A stretch of DNA of 47,689 nucleotides, taken from NCBI GenBank assembly GCA_964462945.1, contig CAYWZW010000040.1, positions 1 to 47,689 on the forward strand, read 5' to 3'. A program made the position numbers and the translations under genes. Source of the stretch: GCA-020343675 sp964462945. GTDB taxonomy: Bacteria > Planctomycetota > Phycisphaerae > Sedimentisphaerales > Anaerobacaceae. This document shows positions 7,379-17,109 of the stretch, piece by piece (position 1 is the first letter of the stretch; every line of letters begins with the position of its first letter). The notes beneath the pieces are model-generated. The model was not told where the DNA came from and ran no database searches. It was given only the letters and a program-made list of their open reading frames with translations.

Positions 7379-10300
7379 GTGCCTTCGTGGCTAAACCGGG
7401 CGACGGCGTTGACGTCCTCTTTGATGACCTCGATACAGTTGATGATCGGGGCCTGGCTCGCTTCTGGATTGGCAGTCTTGGCGAGCAGCTCAAGAACCAG
7501 AGCGTTTTGCGCCCCGATGCCGGTAAACTCCTTCACGACCGCTTTGTTCACCGCTCCGGCCGCCGCGACGATGTCGAAGCCCTCCAGGACGACGTTGTCC
7601 TGGAGCTTGATATCGAAGACGCGCTGGCCTGCTTTGTCCGCCGCCGGCGCATTGAAGCCCAGGCGGACGGTGTACAGGGCGGGCTCTGCTGCGGCGGCAT
7701 CGGTCAACGGAATTTCGCAGCGCAGCAGCCCCTGGCAGCCGGATGTGAATAGCCAGGGCTTGTCGGTGCCGGCAATGCTGACGCCTTTGAAGTCGCGGCA
7801 GAAGTAACCCATCCCAGGCAAGGTCTGGACACGCAGATCGAATTTGACGCCGTAGCCGGGGTAGTGCGTGTAGGAATCGGTCTTGGGATTCGGATAAGCG
7901 AACCAGACGGTCCCATCATTATCCTTCATGTCCGCCGGAGCGCCGAAATTTATGGCGAAGCGCTTGACGGGTTTGAGATCGCCCGGCGTGACATAGACCG
8001 TCCAGGGCTGGGTTCTCTGCGGCTTACGTATCATCGCCAGCGAGCAGCGGACGGGGTACGAGCATGTGCAACCGGCCGCCGCTTCCTGGCTGAGCAGCAG
8101 GCCGCCGGCCGGAATTACGCTGATGGCACAGCCCGGACGGTAGGCGCCGAAGATGGTGACACCGTTATCTTGTTCGAGGTCGTAAAACGCCGTGCACGCC
8201 GAGCGGTAGAACAGGCCCTTGGCCGAGGCGGCGGTGATGCCGCAGGTATGGCCCGGCCGCAGGAACTCCCAGGGGACCTGCTCGCCGGTGATCGGATGAT
8301 CGCGGGTGAGAATCTCGCCCGTACGCAGATCGCAGGCTTGCGGCTCCAGGATAATCTTATCCCCGACGATGACCGGCCGGGTGCGGTAGTTCAACGCGCG
8401 GGACCAGACCATCCGGCCCTTGTCGGCTGACAGCGCCGTGATGCGCCGCCACTTGAGGCCGCCTTCTTTAGACCGCCACGCATCGTGGTTGCCGTGGTTG
8501 CCGAAAAATAGCAGAAGCCCGCCGCGATAAGCAGTTCCCATCGCATCGCCGCAGCAGCCCGTCAAATCAACGGGATGTTTCCACAACTGCTCTCCGCTAA
8601 CGGCGTCGAGCGCGACGACGAATCTCACGTCGGCGTCGGCGTCCGTCAGAGTTCCTTCGGGATGCTCATCCTCGAACAGCTCGGCTCGCAGCGAGCTAAT
8701 GAGGTATTCAACCTGCGTTCTTTGTCTGTACGATGGGTCCTCTGCGAGCTTCGCAGCCAGGAACTCTTTTCTCTCCTTCAACTCTTCAAGAATCCCTTCT
8801 CGCTGTCTGTACACACCTTTTTCCGCGAGCGTTCGTCTTCTGGCCAGAGCTCGGCTCCTCTGTTTTTCCAATACTCCGCTGTCGGCGTAGAAGATTTTCC
8901 CGTCGCCCAGCGTGATCGTTATATTGGCGATCTTCTTGCCGTCACGCTGCCAAAGGAGCTTGCCTGTTTGCGTGTCCATGGCGAAAACTTTGTCGCCCGT
9001 CATCAGATTATCGGTCACGGCGTTCTTTTGCAGAAACTCTCCGCCCCCGGCAAAGGTCGTCATGGATCCGTACATGATGCCCGACCTTTGGGCGGCCATC
9101 CGCAAATCTTCCGGCCCGGGATACAGCTTCTTGGCATACTCATAAGACTCCCTGTCCTCTTCGGCGATGTCCTCACTATTCTTCCATCTGCCGTTTTCCA
9201 CGAAGCGCTTCAGCATGGCGCCGTAATCTTCGTCCATGGCCTTGGCCGCCGAGCCGTAGAGAATATTGCCGACGACTGACAAATAGCCCCACCGGCGAGG
9301 CGTATCATCGGACGAGGGCGGGACTTTGTATTCGCGCATCGTTTCGCCCGTCTCGGGATTTAGGCGGTAACATTTATCGTGAGCCGCCACATAAAGACCA
9401 TCCTCCGTCACGGCCAGATTTCCGCAGTCGCTCTTGACCCTGACGCGGACCGCGCCCGGAATTTCCCTCTTCCACAGCAGCGTCCCGTTGAAGGCATCGA
9501 CGGCCATGATGATCTCTTCACCCTCCATGAACAGCCGGCCGTTCATCGAGACCGGGCTTTGCGCGCAGGCGTGCCGCTCGACCATCCCCATCGGGCCGGG
9601 CTCTCCAAACCAGAGGACCCCTAACGGACCATAGACCAGCTCGTCGCCGGAACAGGCGGTGTTTTGAGGATCGCCGTACTGCTGCGTCCAGGCCCCGGCG
9701 CCCTCCAGGGGGTCTTGGACGTATGTTCTCCAGGACAGTCCATCATCACGGTGAAAGCTCAGGCACGCCGTGCCACCCCAAGGGCGAAGAATGCGCCGCC
9801 CCTCTTCTGTTGTCCCCGTCGTCTTGCCCGTCAGAAGCATTCCGTCGGAGACGATCAGGTTGGCGAAATAGGCCGGCAGAGACGGCATATCCCAGGGTTC
9901 AACCACGATGCGCTCACCCAGCAAGCCGGCCGCATCGAGCCTCTTTCGCGCGATAGCCAGTTTCTCCGGATCCTGTTCCAGGCCGACAATCTTCAGGTCG
10001 GTTCTTTTGGCCAATTCGTAAGCAAGGCGGCCTTCGCCACAGTCCAGGACCAGAGCGTAGCCTTTCTTCACGCCGCTCTCGGCCAGGATTCTTTCCGCTG
10101 CGGCCTTGTACGTCTCGGTGAGCGAATCCTCGGGATAGGGATCGTCTCTTATTTCCGGCTCGATCTCTTTGGCCGCCGCGACTTCTTTCTCGCCGAAGCA
10201 GTAGATGGGACCTTTATCGCTGCTGACAACCAAATGGCCGTCGGACGCGGCCAGCCCGACGGCGGCACCATTCACGTCACTCTTCCACAACTCCTTGCCG

Positions 10301-11658
10301 GTCGCCGAGTCAATGCCGACGACGATCCCGTCCCCGCCCGCGAACAGGACATCGCCCGCCAGCAGCACTGAACGAAGCCCTCTTCTGGCGTAGCGCCACC
10401 GGATACAGGTGCTTTTCAGACGGTTCTCTTCCTGCTCGGCGCTGCTTATTTTCTTTGCCAGCTCGGCAGCTTGCTGGTTAAGCTCTTCGCGGGCGGCTTC
10501 ATCGGCGGCGGTGAGTTTTCTTTTCAGCCCATCCAATTGGGTCTGCCATGTTTGCCGATCAGTCATGAACCTGCCGGCCTTGCTCACGGCCTCAGCGTGC
10601 GCCGTGCGGTCTATCGCATACGCGCCTTCATCGGTCAGGATGTATGAGAATTCGCGGGTCACGGCCATGTCAACTCCCGGGAACCAGACAAACGCATCTC
10701 CCTGTCGCTTGCCGGTCTTGGCATCGTAGGCGACTTTGTCGGGCTTGCCCGAGAAATCCACGCCGGAGATGAGTCTGTCGTTGTCCAGCAAAGCCCACGT
10801 CCCGCCCCGCTTGCCGCTGGGGGAGGCACAGTAGAGGAACTTGCCGGTATGGCGATCGAAGGCCGCCGGCATGGAGCGTCCGGAGGGGACGTACAGGACA
10901 TCGCGCGAGGCAACCAGATAGCCGTGCGGCGATATTCCGCCGAATTCCAGCTCGTGGGCGCGGTCGCCGATGGTATCGTTCTTCCAAACGACCGAGCCGT
11001 CGCCGGCCCTGAGGGCACATACGTACAGCCCTTCGTACGGGAAGACACCCGCCGCGAAATAGACAATCCCATCATCAACTAAGACGCCGGTTCTGACCGG
11101 CCAGAGCGATATCATTCGCCCGTTGCCGATGATTTTTTCGTCGCTGGGACCGGCCCGGTATTTCCATTCGAGCGAGCCGTCTTTGGCGTCAAAACAATAC
11201 ACATACCCGTCATCGGAACCGGCGTACACCTTCCCTTCATAAACGGCCGGAGCAAAGCGAACCGGGCCCTGAGTATAGAACGTCCAGCGTATCCGGCCAT
11301 CGGCTAGGTCAATTGAAGTGACTTTGTTCGTCGTGCAGCAGCCGAAGTAGGCGCAGTTGTCGGCAATCGCCACGTGATACGCGTTGTCGTTGTGCATTCG
11401 GGGCAGCTCTTCTGAAGGCATTGGCCAGGCGGGCTTGGGCGGATGTGCGGGAGTGTATGTCCATTGCAGGAAAAGCATCGGGCCAATGGTTTCCGAGGTA
11501 ATCGCACTTCGCGCCGGGTCGGCCCTGTACGTCGGCCAGTCGTCAGCGACGGCTGCGGTGCAGATAACCAGCAGGATTAGAAAGCCCAAAAAACCGTTGA
11601 GACTGTGAGAAGACACAAATACACACTTGCTGCGATTGGTCCCGGTTTGCCGCTTCAT
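7363..11658 (-). CDS. Secreted PQQ beta-propeller with embedded methyltransferase-like domain and C-terminal malectin-like domain
   Basis: A 1431-residue exported protein. After a signal segment (FLGFLILLVICTAAVA) comes a first PQQ-like propeller with many WTYRADPARS and GxxxWKYRAG type blades, and a coiled-coil-like insertion near residues 390-430 (QLDGLKRKLTAADEAAREEL). Around residues 535-640 is a class I SAM-methyltransferase-like Rossmann segment: motif I VLDCGEGRLAYEL, then IVGLEQDP, then NLIVSDGML. Propeller blades resume (GTLLWKREIPG, GKLLWQRDGKK, GEQLWKHPVDL), and the C-terminus (RVFDIKLQDNVVLEGFDIV) looks like a malectin fold. The start at 11658 has a GAGAGGAG ribosome binding site. 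A methyltransferase domain in an exported propeller is odd, because SAM is cytosolic; it may be catalytically dead or bind another nucleotide. The last residues derive from repeat DNA. Confidence 0.85.
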   Translation of the reverse strand: MKRQTGTNRSKCVFVSSHSLNGFLGFLILLVICTAAVADDWPTYRADPARSAITSETIGPMLFLQWTYTPAHPPKPAWPMPSEELPRMHNDNAYHVAIADNCAYFGCCTTNKVTSIDLADGRIRWTFYTQGPVRFAPAVYEGKVYAGSDDGYVYCFDAKDGSLEWKYRAGPSDEKIIGNGRMISLWPVRTGVLVDDGIVYFAAGVFPYEGLYVCALRAGDGSVVWKNDTIGDRAHELEFGGISPHGYLVASRDVLYVPSGRSMPAAFDRHTGKFLYCASPSGKRGGTWALLDNDRLISGVDFSGKPDKVAYDAKTGKRQGDAFVWFPGVDMAVTREFSYILTDEGAYAIDRTAHAEAVSKAGRFMTDRQTWQTQLDGLKRKLTAADEAAREELNQQAAELAKKISSAEQEENRLKSTCIRWRYARRGLRSVLLAGDVLFAGGDGIVVGIDSATGKELWKSDVNGAAVGLAASDGHLVVSSDKGPIYCFGEKEVAAAKEIEPEIRDDPYPEDSLTETYKAAAERILAESGVKKGYALVLDCGEGRLAYELAKRTDLKIVGLEQDPEKLAIARKRLDAAGLLGERIVVEPWDMPSLPAYFANLIVSDGMLLTGKTTGTTEEGRRILRPWGGTACLSFHRDDGLSWRTYVQDPLEGAGAWTQQYGDPQNTACSGDELVYGPLGVLWFGEPGPMGMVERHACAQSPVSMNGRLFMEGEEIIMAVDAFNGTLLWKREIPGAVRVRVKSDCGNLAVTEDGLYVAAHDKCYRLNPETGETMREYKVPPSSDDTPRRWGYLSVVGNILYGSAAKAMDEDYGAMLKRFVENGRWKNSEDIAEEDRESYEYAKKLYPGPEDLRMAAQRSGIMYGSMTTFAGGGEFLQKNAVTDNLMTGDKVFAMDTQTGKLLWQRDGKKIANITITLGDGKIFYADSGVLEKQRSRALARRRTLAEKGVYRQREGILEELKERKEFLAAKLAEDPSYRQRTQVEYLISSLRAELFEDEHPEGTLTDADADVRFVVALDAVSGEQLWKHPVDLTGCCGDAMGTAYRGGLLLFFGNHGNHDAWRSKEGGLKWRRITALSADKGRMVWSRALNYRTRPVIVGDKIILEPQACDLRTGEILTRDHPITGEQVPWEFLRPGHTCGITAASAKGLFYRSACTAFYDLEQDNGVTIFGAYRPGCAISVIPAGGLLLSQEAAAGCTCSYPVRCSLAMIRKPQRTQPWTVYVTPGDLKPVKRFAINFGAPADMKDNDGTVWFAYPNPKTDSYTHYPGYGVKFDLRVQTLPGMGYFCRDFKGVSIAGTDKPWLFTSGCQGLLRCEIPLTDAAAAEPALYTVRLGFNAPAADKAGQRVFDIKLQDNVVLEGFDIVAAAGAVNKAVVKEFTGIGAQNALVLELLAKTANPEASQAPIINCIEVIKEDVNAVARFSHEGTKAQM

Positions 11659-11846
11659 TGAACAACTCCTCTCAAAACGATAAGAAAGTCCTGACATATC
11701 AAATCAGGCCGGCCCCCAGCCCCCATGCCAGCTTACTGAGCTTCATTATAATCATACGTACTGCTCTGTGACAGTACTTTTTTGGTTAATCGTCTCGGCG
11801 GCGAGTCTTTGAGTTCCGCTCCCTCGCCGGCGTCGGCGCACGCAGG

Positions 11847-14276
11847 TCACAGGCGTTCCTGGGATTTTTTGAATTTTTCAACTTTCTCTCGCGAGAGCGG
11901 GGCAGGCCGCAGTTTGCCCTGACTCCACAAGTCGTAGCCGCTCAGTCTGTATGGGCTGTCGGGGTGCTCAGACTGGCCGATGGGCAGCAGGGCCAGCGAT
12001 TCATCCGCATTATTCATTGGGACATATTGCGTATAAGACTGCGCCTGCTGAGAGAAAATCGTGCCGCCCTCGATGCAGCTTAGTCCGGGCAACGTCAGGT
12101 CGTTCTGTTGGTCGAGCGACTCAAAACCATCCAAGGTCGAGAAATATGGAAGGTTCGTTTCGAGCAGCCCGGCCATGCCTCGCTCGTGCCATTTCGCCGG
12201 GTCGTCGCCGTAGCTGGCTTTGCCGTACCGCCAGGCCGCTCTGAGAATGAGATTAACGTACTCGGCCTCGGGCTCGGTCAGCGGGGCGTTGGGGTCTTTT
12301 TCAATCCGGGCGTTGATGGTCTGGAGCATGTTGCACAGCCCCGAAAGACCGCCGCCGTAAATCGTCGCGGCTTGGAAATTCTGCCTGAACGCCATCGGCA
12401 TCAGGTTGATGATTTCCGTCCCTTTGACAGCCATCTGCGATTTGCATCCGTTGGCGCGCCACTCTTGGAGATAGTCCAGCGCCTGAAGTGTCTCTTCTTC
12501 CAGCGCAAATGCCTGCACGTCGCGCAAGTGATAGCCGAGACGAACCAGGTCTCGCTTGATGGCGCTGACCGTATCGTAATGGACATCGAGCACATCCGCC
12601 GGGCTGAAGATGTCTTTGGCGAGCACGCGCTCTTTGAGCCGCCAGGAGCGGTCGCTGTCGCCGAGGCTGCCGGTTGAGATGCCCATAGGTATGGGGTAGA
12701 AAGAGGCAATCGGCCGGTGATTGGCCGTGACCAGCCAGCCCTGCCTGGGGTTGATGACCTGGGGCAGCAACTCATGGGGCAGGATTCCCTGCCAGTCATT
12801 CTCAGAATTCCATCCTTCGTGGGCGGCCATGGCGTCCAGCAGGGCGCGGGCGGAGCGGACGGGCAATGCCAGGATCGTCTTGTACCCGATATTGCCCTTA
12901 CTGTCTCCAAAGACACAGTTGGCACTGGGAAAGCGCCAGCCCCCAGCCGCCTTCTGAAATTCATAGACATCTTTTGCCTGCATCATGGCCAGTGCCCCTT
13001 CGAGGGTATCTTCCTTTGGCTCGCATATCGGGATGCGTTTGAGTGCGACCTCATCGCCAGGCCGGACGCCCGCAGCCAGAGACGTCACCACGGGGCCGAG
13101 GTATGTTTGTCTGACAGTGATGGTTTGCTCCGGGCCGTCTTTGACCTTGATCGTTTCGCTGCGGACCTGCATGTCGCGCCATTGGCCGTCGAAAAGATAC
13201 TGGTTCGGATGGTTAGGGTCGGTTTTGAGGACGAACAGGTCAGCCTGGTCGGCGCCGAGCGCGGTCAGGCCCCAGGCGACGTTCTGCGTAAAGCCAATCA
13301 AAATAATGGGGCTGCCCGGAACTCCGATGCCGCGGGCGTTGAACGTCCTGCCGCTGACGTGGAATTCGTAAAAGAGCGAAGGATTGCGAACGGGCGTCTG
13401 CGGGTCGCTCACCAGCACGGATGAGGCGTTGGTGGTCTTGGCCCCGCCCACGACCCAGGCATGGCTGAACCGTGGGGGCGGCGGCTGCCGGCGCGGCACC
13501 GAAGAATCAACCTTCCGATTCAGATTGTGCTGCTGTGCGAAGTCCATGACCCTGCGAACCCACTCGTCCGTGACATCATCGCGTTGGATCACAGACGCAT
13601 CGTCCCTTACGGGTCGGCCGCGGATGGCGCCCGCAGCATCGCCCGGCGCAAAGGTGTGAATTTCCCTTGTGCCGTCCTTGATTTCATAATAGGCCGTCAT
13701 TTCGTTCAAGCCGTCGCCGGAGAAGAAAAGGCCCAGCCGCCACCAGGAGGCAATGCACGCCGCAGGCGTCCAGGGCTCGGGTTCCAGATCGAGCTTCTCA
13801 AACAGATAGAGCAGATTGTCGGGGTGACTGTGCATGTAATCGTTGACGCCGTCGCTGTACGCCCGGAGCAGGTCGAGCGATTGGCCGTCGAGGTTGGCGG
13901 CGACCTCCTGGGCGGCGCGGTAGTATCCGATGGTACGCATCTCAATGTCATTACGCACAGCGGAGTTTCTGCCCTGTGGCGCCGCGCGAGAGACGCCGAT
14001 TTTCACATCGCCGACAAGCTCGGCCAGGCGGCCTTGAATGATGCGGAGATTGTAGTACATCTGGAACGCGCGATCCTGGGCGGCGGCGTAGCCTAAGCCG
14101 TACATAGCCCCGGCGTCCGTCTCGGCAAAGATATGTGGAACGCCCCACGTATCCCGCAATAGGTCGATGTTGCCGGACTTCATCTGCGGATTGCGGCCGG
14201 CTCTCTGAGGACCGCAGCCAGCGGCCAAGAAAAGCAACAAAAATGCTATAGAGACGTGTGTGCGCTTCAGCGGCAT
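11847..14276 (-). CDS. Penicillin acylase (S45) family lipoprotein
   Basis: An 809-residue N-terminal nucleophile hydrolase. The signal peptide ends in a lipobox, LAAGC (Cys21). The alpha chain begins IDLLRDTWGVPHIFAET, the family hallmark, and GYAAAQDRAFQM. The processing site and nucleophile are at Ser271 (RFSHAWVVGGAKT), where the usual motif is S-N-x-W; His replaces the Asn that normally follows. VLVSDPQ, YEFHVSG and GFTQNVAWGLTA belong to the beta chain. Members cleave amides such as penicillins, acyl-homoserine lactones or N-acyl amino acids; the substrate here is unknown. The start at 14276 has an AAGGAGA site. The frame runs upstream to 14336 through a dispersed repeat. It is followed by the PQQ gene on the same strand, 188 bp on. 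Confidence 0.85.
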   Translation of the reverse strand: MPLKRTHVSIAFLLLFLAAGCGPQRAGRNPQMKSGNIDLLRDTWGVPHIFAETDAGAMYGLGYAAAQDRAFQMYYNLRIIQGRLAELVGDVKIGVSRAAPQGRNSAVRNDIEMRTIGYYRAAQEVAANLDGQSLDLLRAYSDGVNDYMHSHPDNLLYLFEKLDLEPEPWTPAACIASWWRLGLFFSGDGLNEMTAYYEIKDGTREIHTFAPGDAAGAIRGRPVRDDASVIQRDDVTDEWVRRVMDFAQQHNLNRKVDSSVPRRQPPPPRFSHAWVVGGAKTTNASSVLVSDPQTPVRNPSLFYEFHVSGRTFNARGIGVPGSPIILIGFTQNVAWGLTALGADQADLFVLKTDPNHPNQYLFDGQWRDMQVRSETIKVKDGPEQTITVRQTYLGPVVTSLAAGVRPGDEVALKRIPICEPKEDTLEGALAMMQAKDVYEFQKAAGGWRFPSANCVFGDSKGNIGYKTILALPVRSARALLDAMAAHEGWNSENDWQGILPHELLPQVINPRQGWLVTANHRPIASFYPIPMGISTGSLGDSDRSWRLKERVLAKDIFSPADVLDVHYDTVSAIKRDLVRLGYHLRDVQAFALEEETLQALDYLQEWRANGCKSQMAVKGTEIINLMPMAFRQNFQAATIYGGGLSGLCNMLQTINARIEKDPNAPLTEPEAEYVNLILRAAWRYGKASYGDDPAKWHERGMAGLLETNLPYFSTLDGFESLDQQNDLTLPGLSCIEGGTIFSQQAQSYTQYVPMNNADESLALLPIGQSEHPDSPYRLSGYDLWSQGKLRPAPLSREKVEKFKKSQERL

Positions 14277-14285
14277 CGTTTTCTC

Positions 14286-14336
14286 CTTATCTGCCGTCCT
14301 TCGACTTGACTCAGGATGGTGAGCTTGTCGAACCAT
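14286..14336. repeat. Dispersed repeat with TTCGACTTGACTCAGGATGG block
   Basis: CCTTCGACTTGACTCAGGATGG and GAGCTTGTCGAAC form partial inverted arms (TTCGAC/GTCGAA) as in a widespread intergenic repeat. A related core (CCTGAGCGTAGTCGAAC) is inserted in the RHS pseudogene at 45720-45745. Confidence 0.5.
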
Positions 14337-14427
14337 TCGTAATATTCACCGGGGCTAAAACGTAATAGCATGGCGCTGCTTTGTCAATCTAACATTTTTC
14401 AGGCTGCTCACGCGACCCGGAATTTTC

Positions 14428-14455
14428 TTGCAATGCAGGCTGGTTCCGCTAAACT
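14428..14455 (+). promoter_or_regulatory. Predicted tRNA-Gln promoter
   Basis: TTGCAA (14428-14433), a 16 bp spacer and TAAACT (14450-14455) lie 23 bp before the tRNA. The spacing fits a vegetative promoter for the tRNA. Confidence 0.45.
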
Positions 14456-14478
14456 GTACGGAGATTTGTTGGTACTGT

Positions 14479-14549
14479 TGGGGAATAGTGTAATGGTAGC
14501 ACAAATGACTCTGGATCATTTAGTCCAGGTCCGAATCCTGGTTCCCCAG
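14479..14549 (+). tRNA. tRNA-Gln (anticodon CTG)
   Basis: All four arms can be paired. The acceptor stem is TGGGGAA with TTCCCCA and discriminator G. The D arm is GTG-TAATGGTAG-CAC. The anticodon stem is AATGA/TCATT, and the loop CTCTGGA at 14509-14515 gives anticodon CTG (14511-14513), reading CAG. The T arm is CCAGG-TCCGAAT-CCTGG. No CCA is encoded. A T at position 1 opposite A is the usual weak first pair of glutamine tRNAs. Confidence 0.93.
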
Positions 14550-14637
14550 TTTCAAATCGTGATTCGTGAATAGCGAATCGAGCCGCAAACCCGTGTCTAT
14601 TTGACACGGCACATACTTGTAGCTGGAGGAGCCGACA

Positions 14638-15717
14638 ATGGATGAACCCAAATTCGTATCGCAATTCTTCGCCGGCCCCGCTCCGGCTTGGGCCTCCGCT
14701 GAAACAGGCGTATGGGCGGGACTATTGATGTTTGCGCTGTGCTTTGCCTTCCGTGCAGAAGCCGCAGAGCCGGGAAAGCAGGTTCGCCAAAGCACACCGG
14801 ACAACTCGGAGCTGATTGTAAAGCCTGGCGTGGCAAGCAGATACAAATGTGACCAAGGGATCGAGAATGACCCGAATGTGATCTTTGCAGAGAACTTCGA
14901 GGAGGGTTCTCTGGACGCCGTGAGGTCGCGCTGGGAAAGCGTTCAGAATATCGAGATCATGTCGCTTTCGAGCGATGTGCCTCTGGGAAGCGGCGGCAAA
15001 CAGTCCCTCTTGATGGCCCATATTGGGGGCAAGAGTACGGGGGGACATCTATACAGGCGTCTTTTGCCGGGCTACGAGCAGCTCCACGTTCGCTTTTATG
15101 TGAAATTCGACCGGGATTGTTTCCCGATTCACCATTTCGTTCACGTCGGCGGCTACAATCCATCGACGCCATGGCCTCAAGGAGGAGCGGGAATCCGCCC
15201 CGCCGGCAACGAGCGGTTCACCACCGGCGTCGAGCCGTACGGCAGGCAATGGAGATGGGATTTCTACTCCTACTGGATGGAGATGCGGTCCTCGCCGGAC
15301 AACAAATCATGGGGCCACGATTTCATCAACGATGAAAACCTCAAAGCAGCACGCGACAGATGGACCTGCGTCGAGCTGATGATGAAAATGAACGATCCGG
15401 TCACTGAACGCAACGGCGAACAGGCGATATGGATTGATGGAAAACCCTGGAAAAAAGACGGGCAGATCACCAGCCATTTGGGGAAAGGGTTTCCTAAAGG
15501 CAAATGGGTATGGGACAGTTTCACTCCCGACCCGGAAGGGTCACCTTTCGAGGGCTTTCAGTGGCGCAGCGATGAGAAGCTGAATTTGAACTTCCTGTGG
15601 ATTCTTCTGTACATCACAGATGCACCGGCGGGGCACATCAGCAAGGTGTGGTTCGATGATATTGTCGTGGCAAAAGAATACGTTGGGCCGAGAAATCCAC
15701 GACCAAAAGATTTATGA
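14638..15717 (+). CDS. Exported lectin/lyase-like jelly-roll protein
   Basis: A 359-residue protein. A hydrophobic segment (VWAGLLMFALCFAF, ~residues 25-38) after a long polar start, then AEA, suggests an export signal. The mature part has FAENFEEGSLDAVRSRW, YRRLLPGYEQLHVRFYVKFD, CVELMMKMNDPV, GEQAIWIDGKPWKKDG and WFDDIVVAKEYVGP. This pattern is typical of concanavalin-A-like jelly rolls such as PL14- or PL20-type lyases and laminin G-like binding domains. I cannot assign catalytic residues. A GGAGGAG ribosome binding site supports the start. It overlaps the convergent gene at 15712 by six bases. Confidence 0.7.
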   Translation: MDEPKFVSQFFAGPAPAWASAETGVWAGLLMFALCFAFRAEAAEPGKQVRQSTPDNSELIVKPGVASRYKCDQGIENDPNVIFAENFEEGSLDAVRSRWESVQNIEIMSLSSDVPLGSGGKQSLLMAHIGGKSTGGHLYRRLLPGYEQLHVRFYVKFDRDCFPIHHFVHVGGYNPSTPWPQGGAGIRPAGNERFTTGVEPYGRQWRWDFYSYWMEMRSSPDNKSWGHDFINDENLKAARDRWTCVELMMKMNDPVTERNGEQAIWIDGKPWKKDGQITSHLGKGFPKGKWVWDSFTPDPEGSPFEGFQWRSDEKLNLNFLWILLYITDAPAGHISKVWFDDIVVAKEYVGPRNPRPKDL

Positions 15718-16878
15718 TTTGCGATTTGCGATTTTCGATTTGAAATCGGTCCGGGATTCCCCGCGGCCCGCGGGCGATGACGGACCGGCTTTGGTTTTAT
15801 CAACGAGGGCATCACTTTCGACTACGGCCAAAAGGCTTAGCAGAAAACTCAGCGTGCTTTCCGCCCCTTGATTCGGATTAACGCCGTCGGGGCAGAGGCC
15901 GTCGCGGCACCCTTTCGATATAAAGTCATAGAGCGGGCTGCGCAAGTCGTTGCAGCCGAGGAACCAATCAAAGGCCTTTCTTTGAAGGGTCAGGAATCTG
16001 TCGTTTTGTGTGGCGTCATAAGCGGCCCTGAGCATCAGAACCGTACTGCCGGCCTCTATGGGCTGCTGGTCAAAGGCGGCCCTTCGCCCGCCGCGTTTAT
16101 ACCATCCCATGCAGCCGATGAAGCTGAAATGCTCGCCGTTGAAAGTATTGGCCAGCAGAAACTCACAGGTTTTCTCTGCAATTTCCCGGTATTTGTTGTT
16201 CTCAAGAGTCAGGCCGGCGACAAACAACGCGTGCGGCAAAACAGCATTATCGTAAGTGAGCATCTCCTCAAACCACTGCCAATCGGGGTGACTGCTCTGC
16301 CGGTACTGCGTTACAAGACCGTCGGCAGCGAATTCCAACTGGCGTCTCACGTCGCCGGCGTCCGGGAATTGTTTGAGATAATCGCTCATGCCGAGTATCG
16401 AATACGCGATACCCTTCGGGAGCTGCATCGGGACGCGTTCTACGGATGTGTCAAAGCAGTCTCTGGCAACGGACAAATAGGCCGGCGCCGGTGGCTTGGC
16501 TACAACCGTTCCAAGGGCCCACAACACCCGGCCGAGGGCGTCATTTCCAGGCTCGTTCTTGTACCAGGTTCTGTCGAAATTCATCCAGTTCCTGATTGTG
16601 CCGTCGCTGTTCTGTGAATGGATGACAAATGACAAGTATGTGTCCAGAAGCTGGAGGGCCTGCGGCTGGGCGTATTGTGAGTAATACCTGGTCGTCGCTA
16701 TTACAGCTCTTGCATTGTCGTCCGTGCAGTAGCCGCATTCGCGATCGGGGATTATGAGTTTGGCGTGCTGGTACAGGCCGGTATCATCGGTCAGCCTTTT
16801 CAAATGCTCTAACGAAGGTTCGGGCACCTTAACATTCGATGTAGTCTCGGCCACTTTTTTCGCGTTACTTTTTGCCAT
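15712..16878 (-). CDS. (alpha/alpha)-barrel glycosidase/glycosyltransferase-associated protein
   Basis: A 388-residue cytoplasmic-looking protein. It has the helical-toroid pattern of six-hairpin carbohydrate enzymes, with CGYCTDDNARAVIATTRYY near residue 48-66, SDGTIRNWMNFDRTW, DWQWFEEMLTYDNAVLPHAL, and PIEAGSTVLMLRAAYDAT. Homologues of this shape occur with GT4 glycosyltransferases and mannoside phosphorylases, so a role in glycan turnover is inferred, not shown. The ATG at 16878 is preferred over a TTG six bases upstream; AAAGGGG lies at about 10 bases. The last ~12 residues (DFKSKIANRKS) come from the GATTTGCGATTTGCGATT repeat and are probably not native. Confidence 0.6.
   Translation of the reverse strand: MAKSNAKKVAETTSNVKVPEPSLEHLKRLTDDTGLYQHAKLIIPDRECGYCTDDNARAVIATTRYYSQYAQPQALQLLDTYLSFVIHSQNSDGTIRNWMNFDRTWYKNEPGNDALGRVLWALGTVVAKPPAPAYLSVARDCFDTSVERVPMQLPKGIAYSILGMSDYLKQFPDAGDVRRQLEFAADGLVTQYRQSSHPDWQWFEEMLTYDNAVLPHALFVAGLTLENNKYREIAEKTCEFLLANTFNGEHFSFIGCMGWYKRGGRRAAFDQQPIEAGSTVLMLRAAYDATQNDRFLTLQRKAFDWFLGCNDLRSPLYDFISKGCRDGLCPDGVNPNQGAESTLSFLLSLLAVVESDALVDKTKAGPSSPAGRGESRTDFKSKIANRKS
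15715..15748. repeat. GATTTGC(G) short tandem-like repeat
   Basis: GATTTGCGATTTGCGATTTT followed by CGATTTGAAATC is a degenerate 7 bp periodic repeat at the convergent ends of two genes. A similar GATTTGCGATTGCAGATT block is in the 7204-7378 repeat. It supplies the stop codons of the minus-strand gene. Confidence 0.5.
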
Positions 16879-17078
16879 CCGCAATATCCCCTTTCAGAGT
16901 GCCGTGAGCCAACTTTATCTATCTTAGCTGTTGCCGGCCGGACCGTCAAGGCAATTGCGGACTCGGCTCCCTGAATTATGCCTTTTCCGATGAAAGAGCT
17001 GATCGCGGCTTGTCGGCGGCGGAGATAGGGAATGTGTCGAACGCTCTTGAGATTTTTCGCTATTTCCTGCTTTTTCTT

Positions 17079-17108
17079 TTGCACCCAAGAGGAGCAGAAT
17101 CGTATAAT
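17079..17108 (+). promoter_or_regulatory. Promoter of the Rrf2/cysteine cluster
   Basis: TTGCAC (17079-17084), an 18 bp spacer and a perfect TATAAT (17103-17108) upstream of the Rrf2 regulator gene. The -10 box directly abuts the palindromic operator, so binding there would block RNA polymerase. The remaining bases 16879-17078 hold no other feature I can support. Confidence 0.6.
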
Positions 17109-17109
17109 A

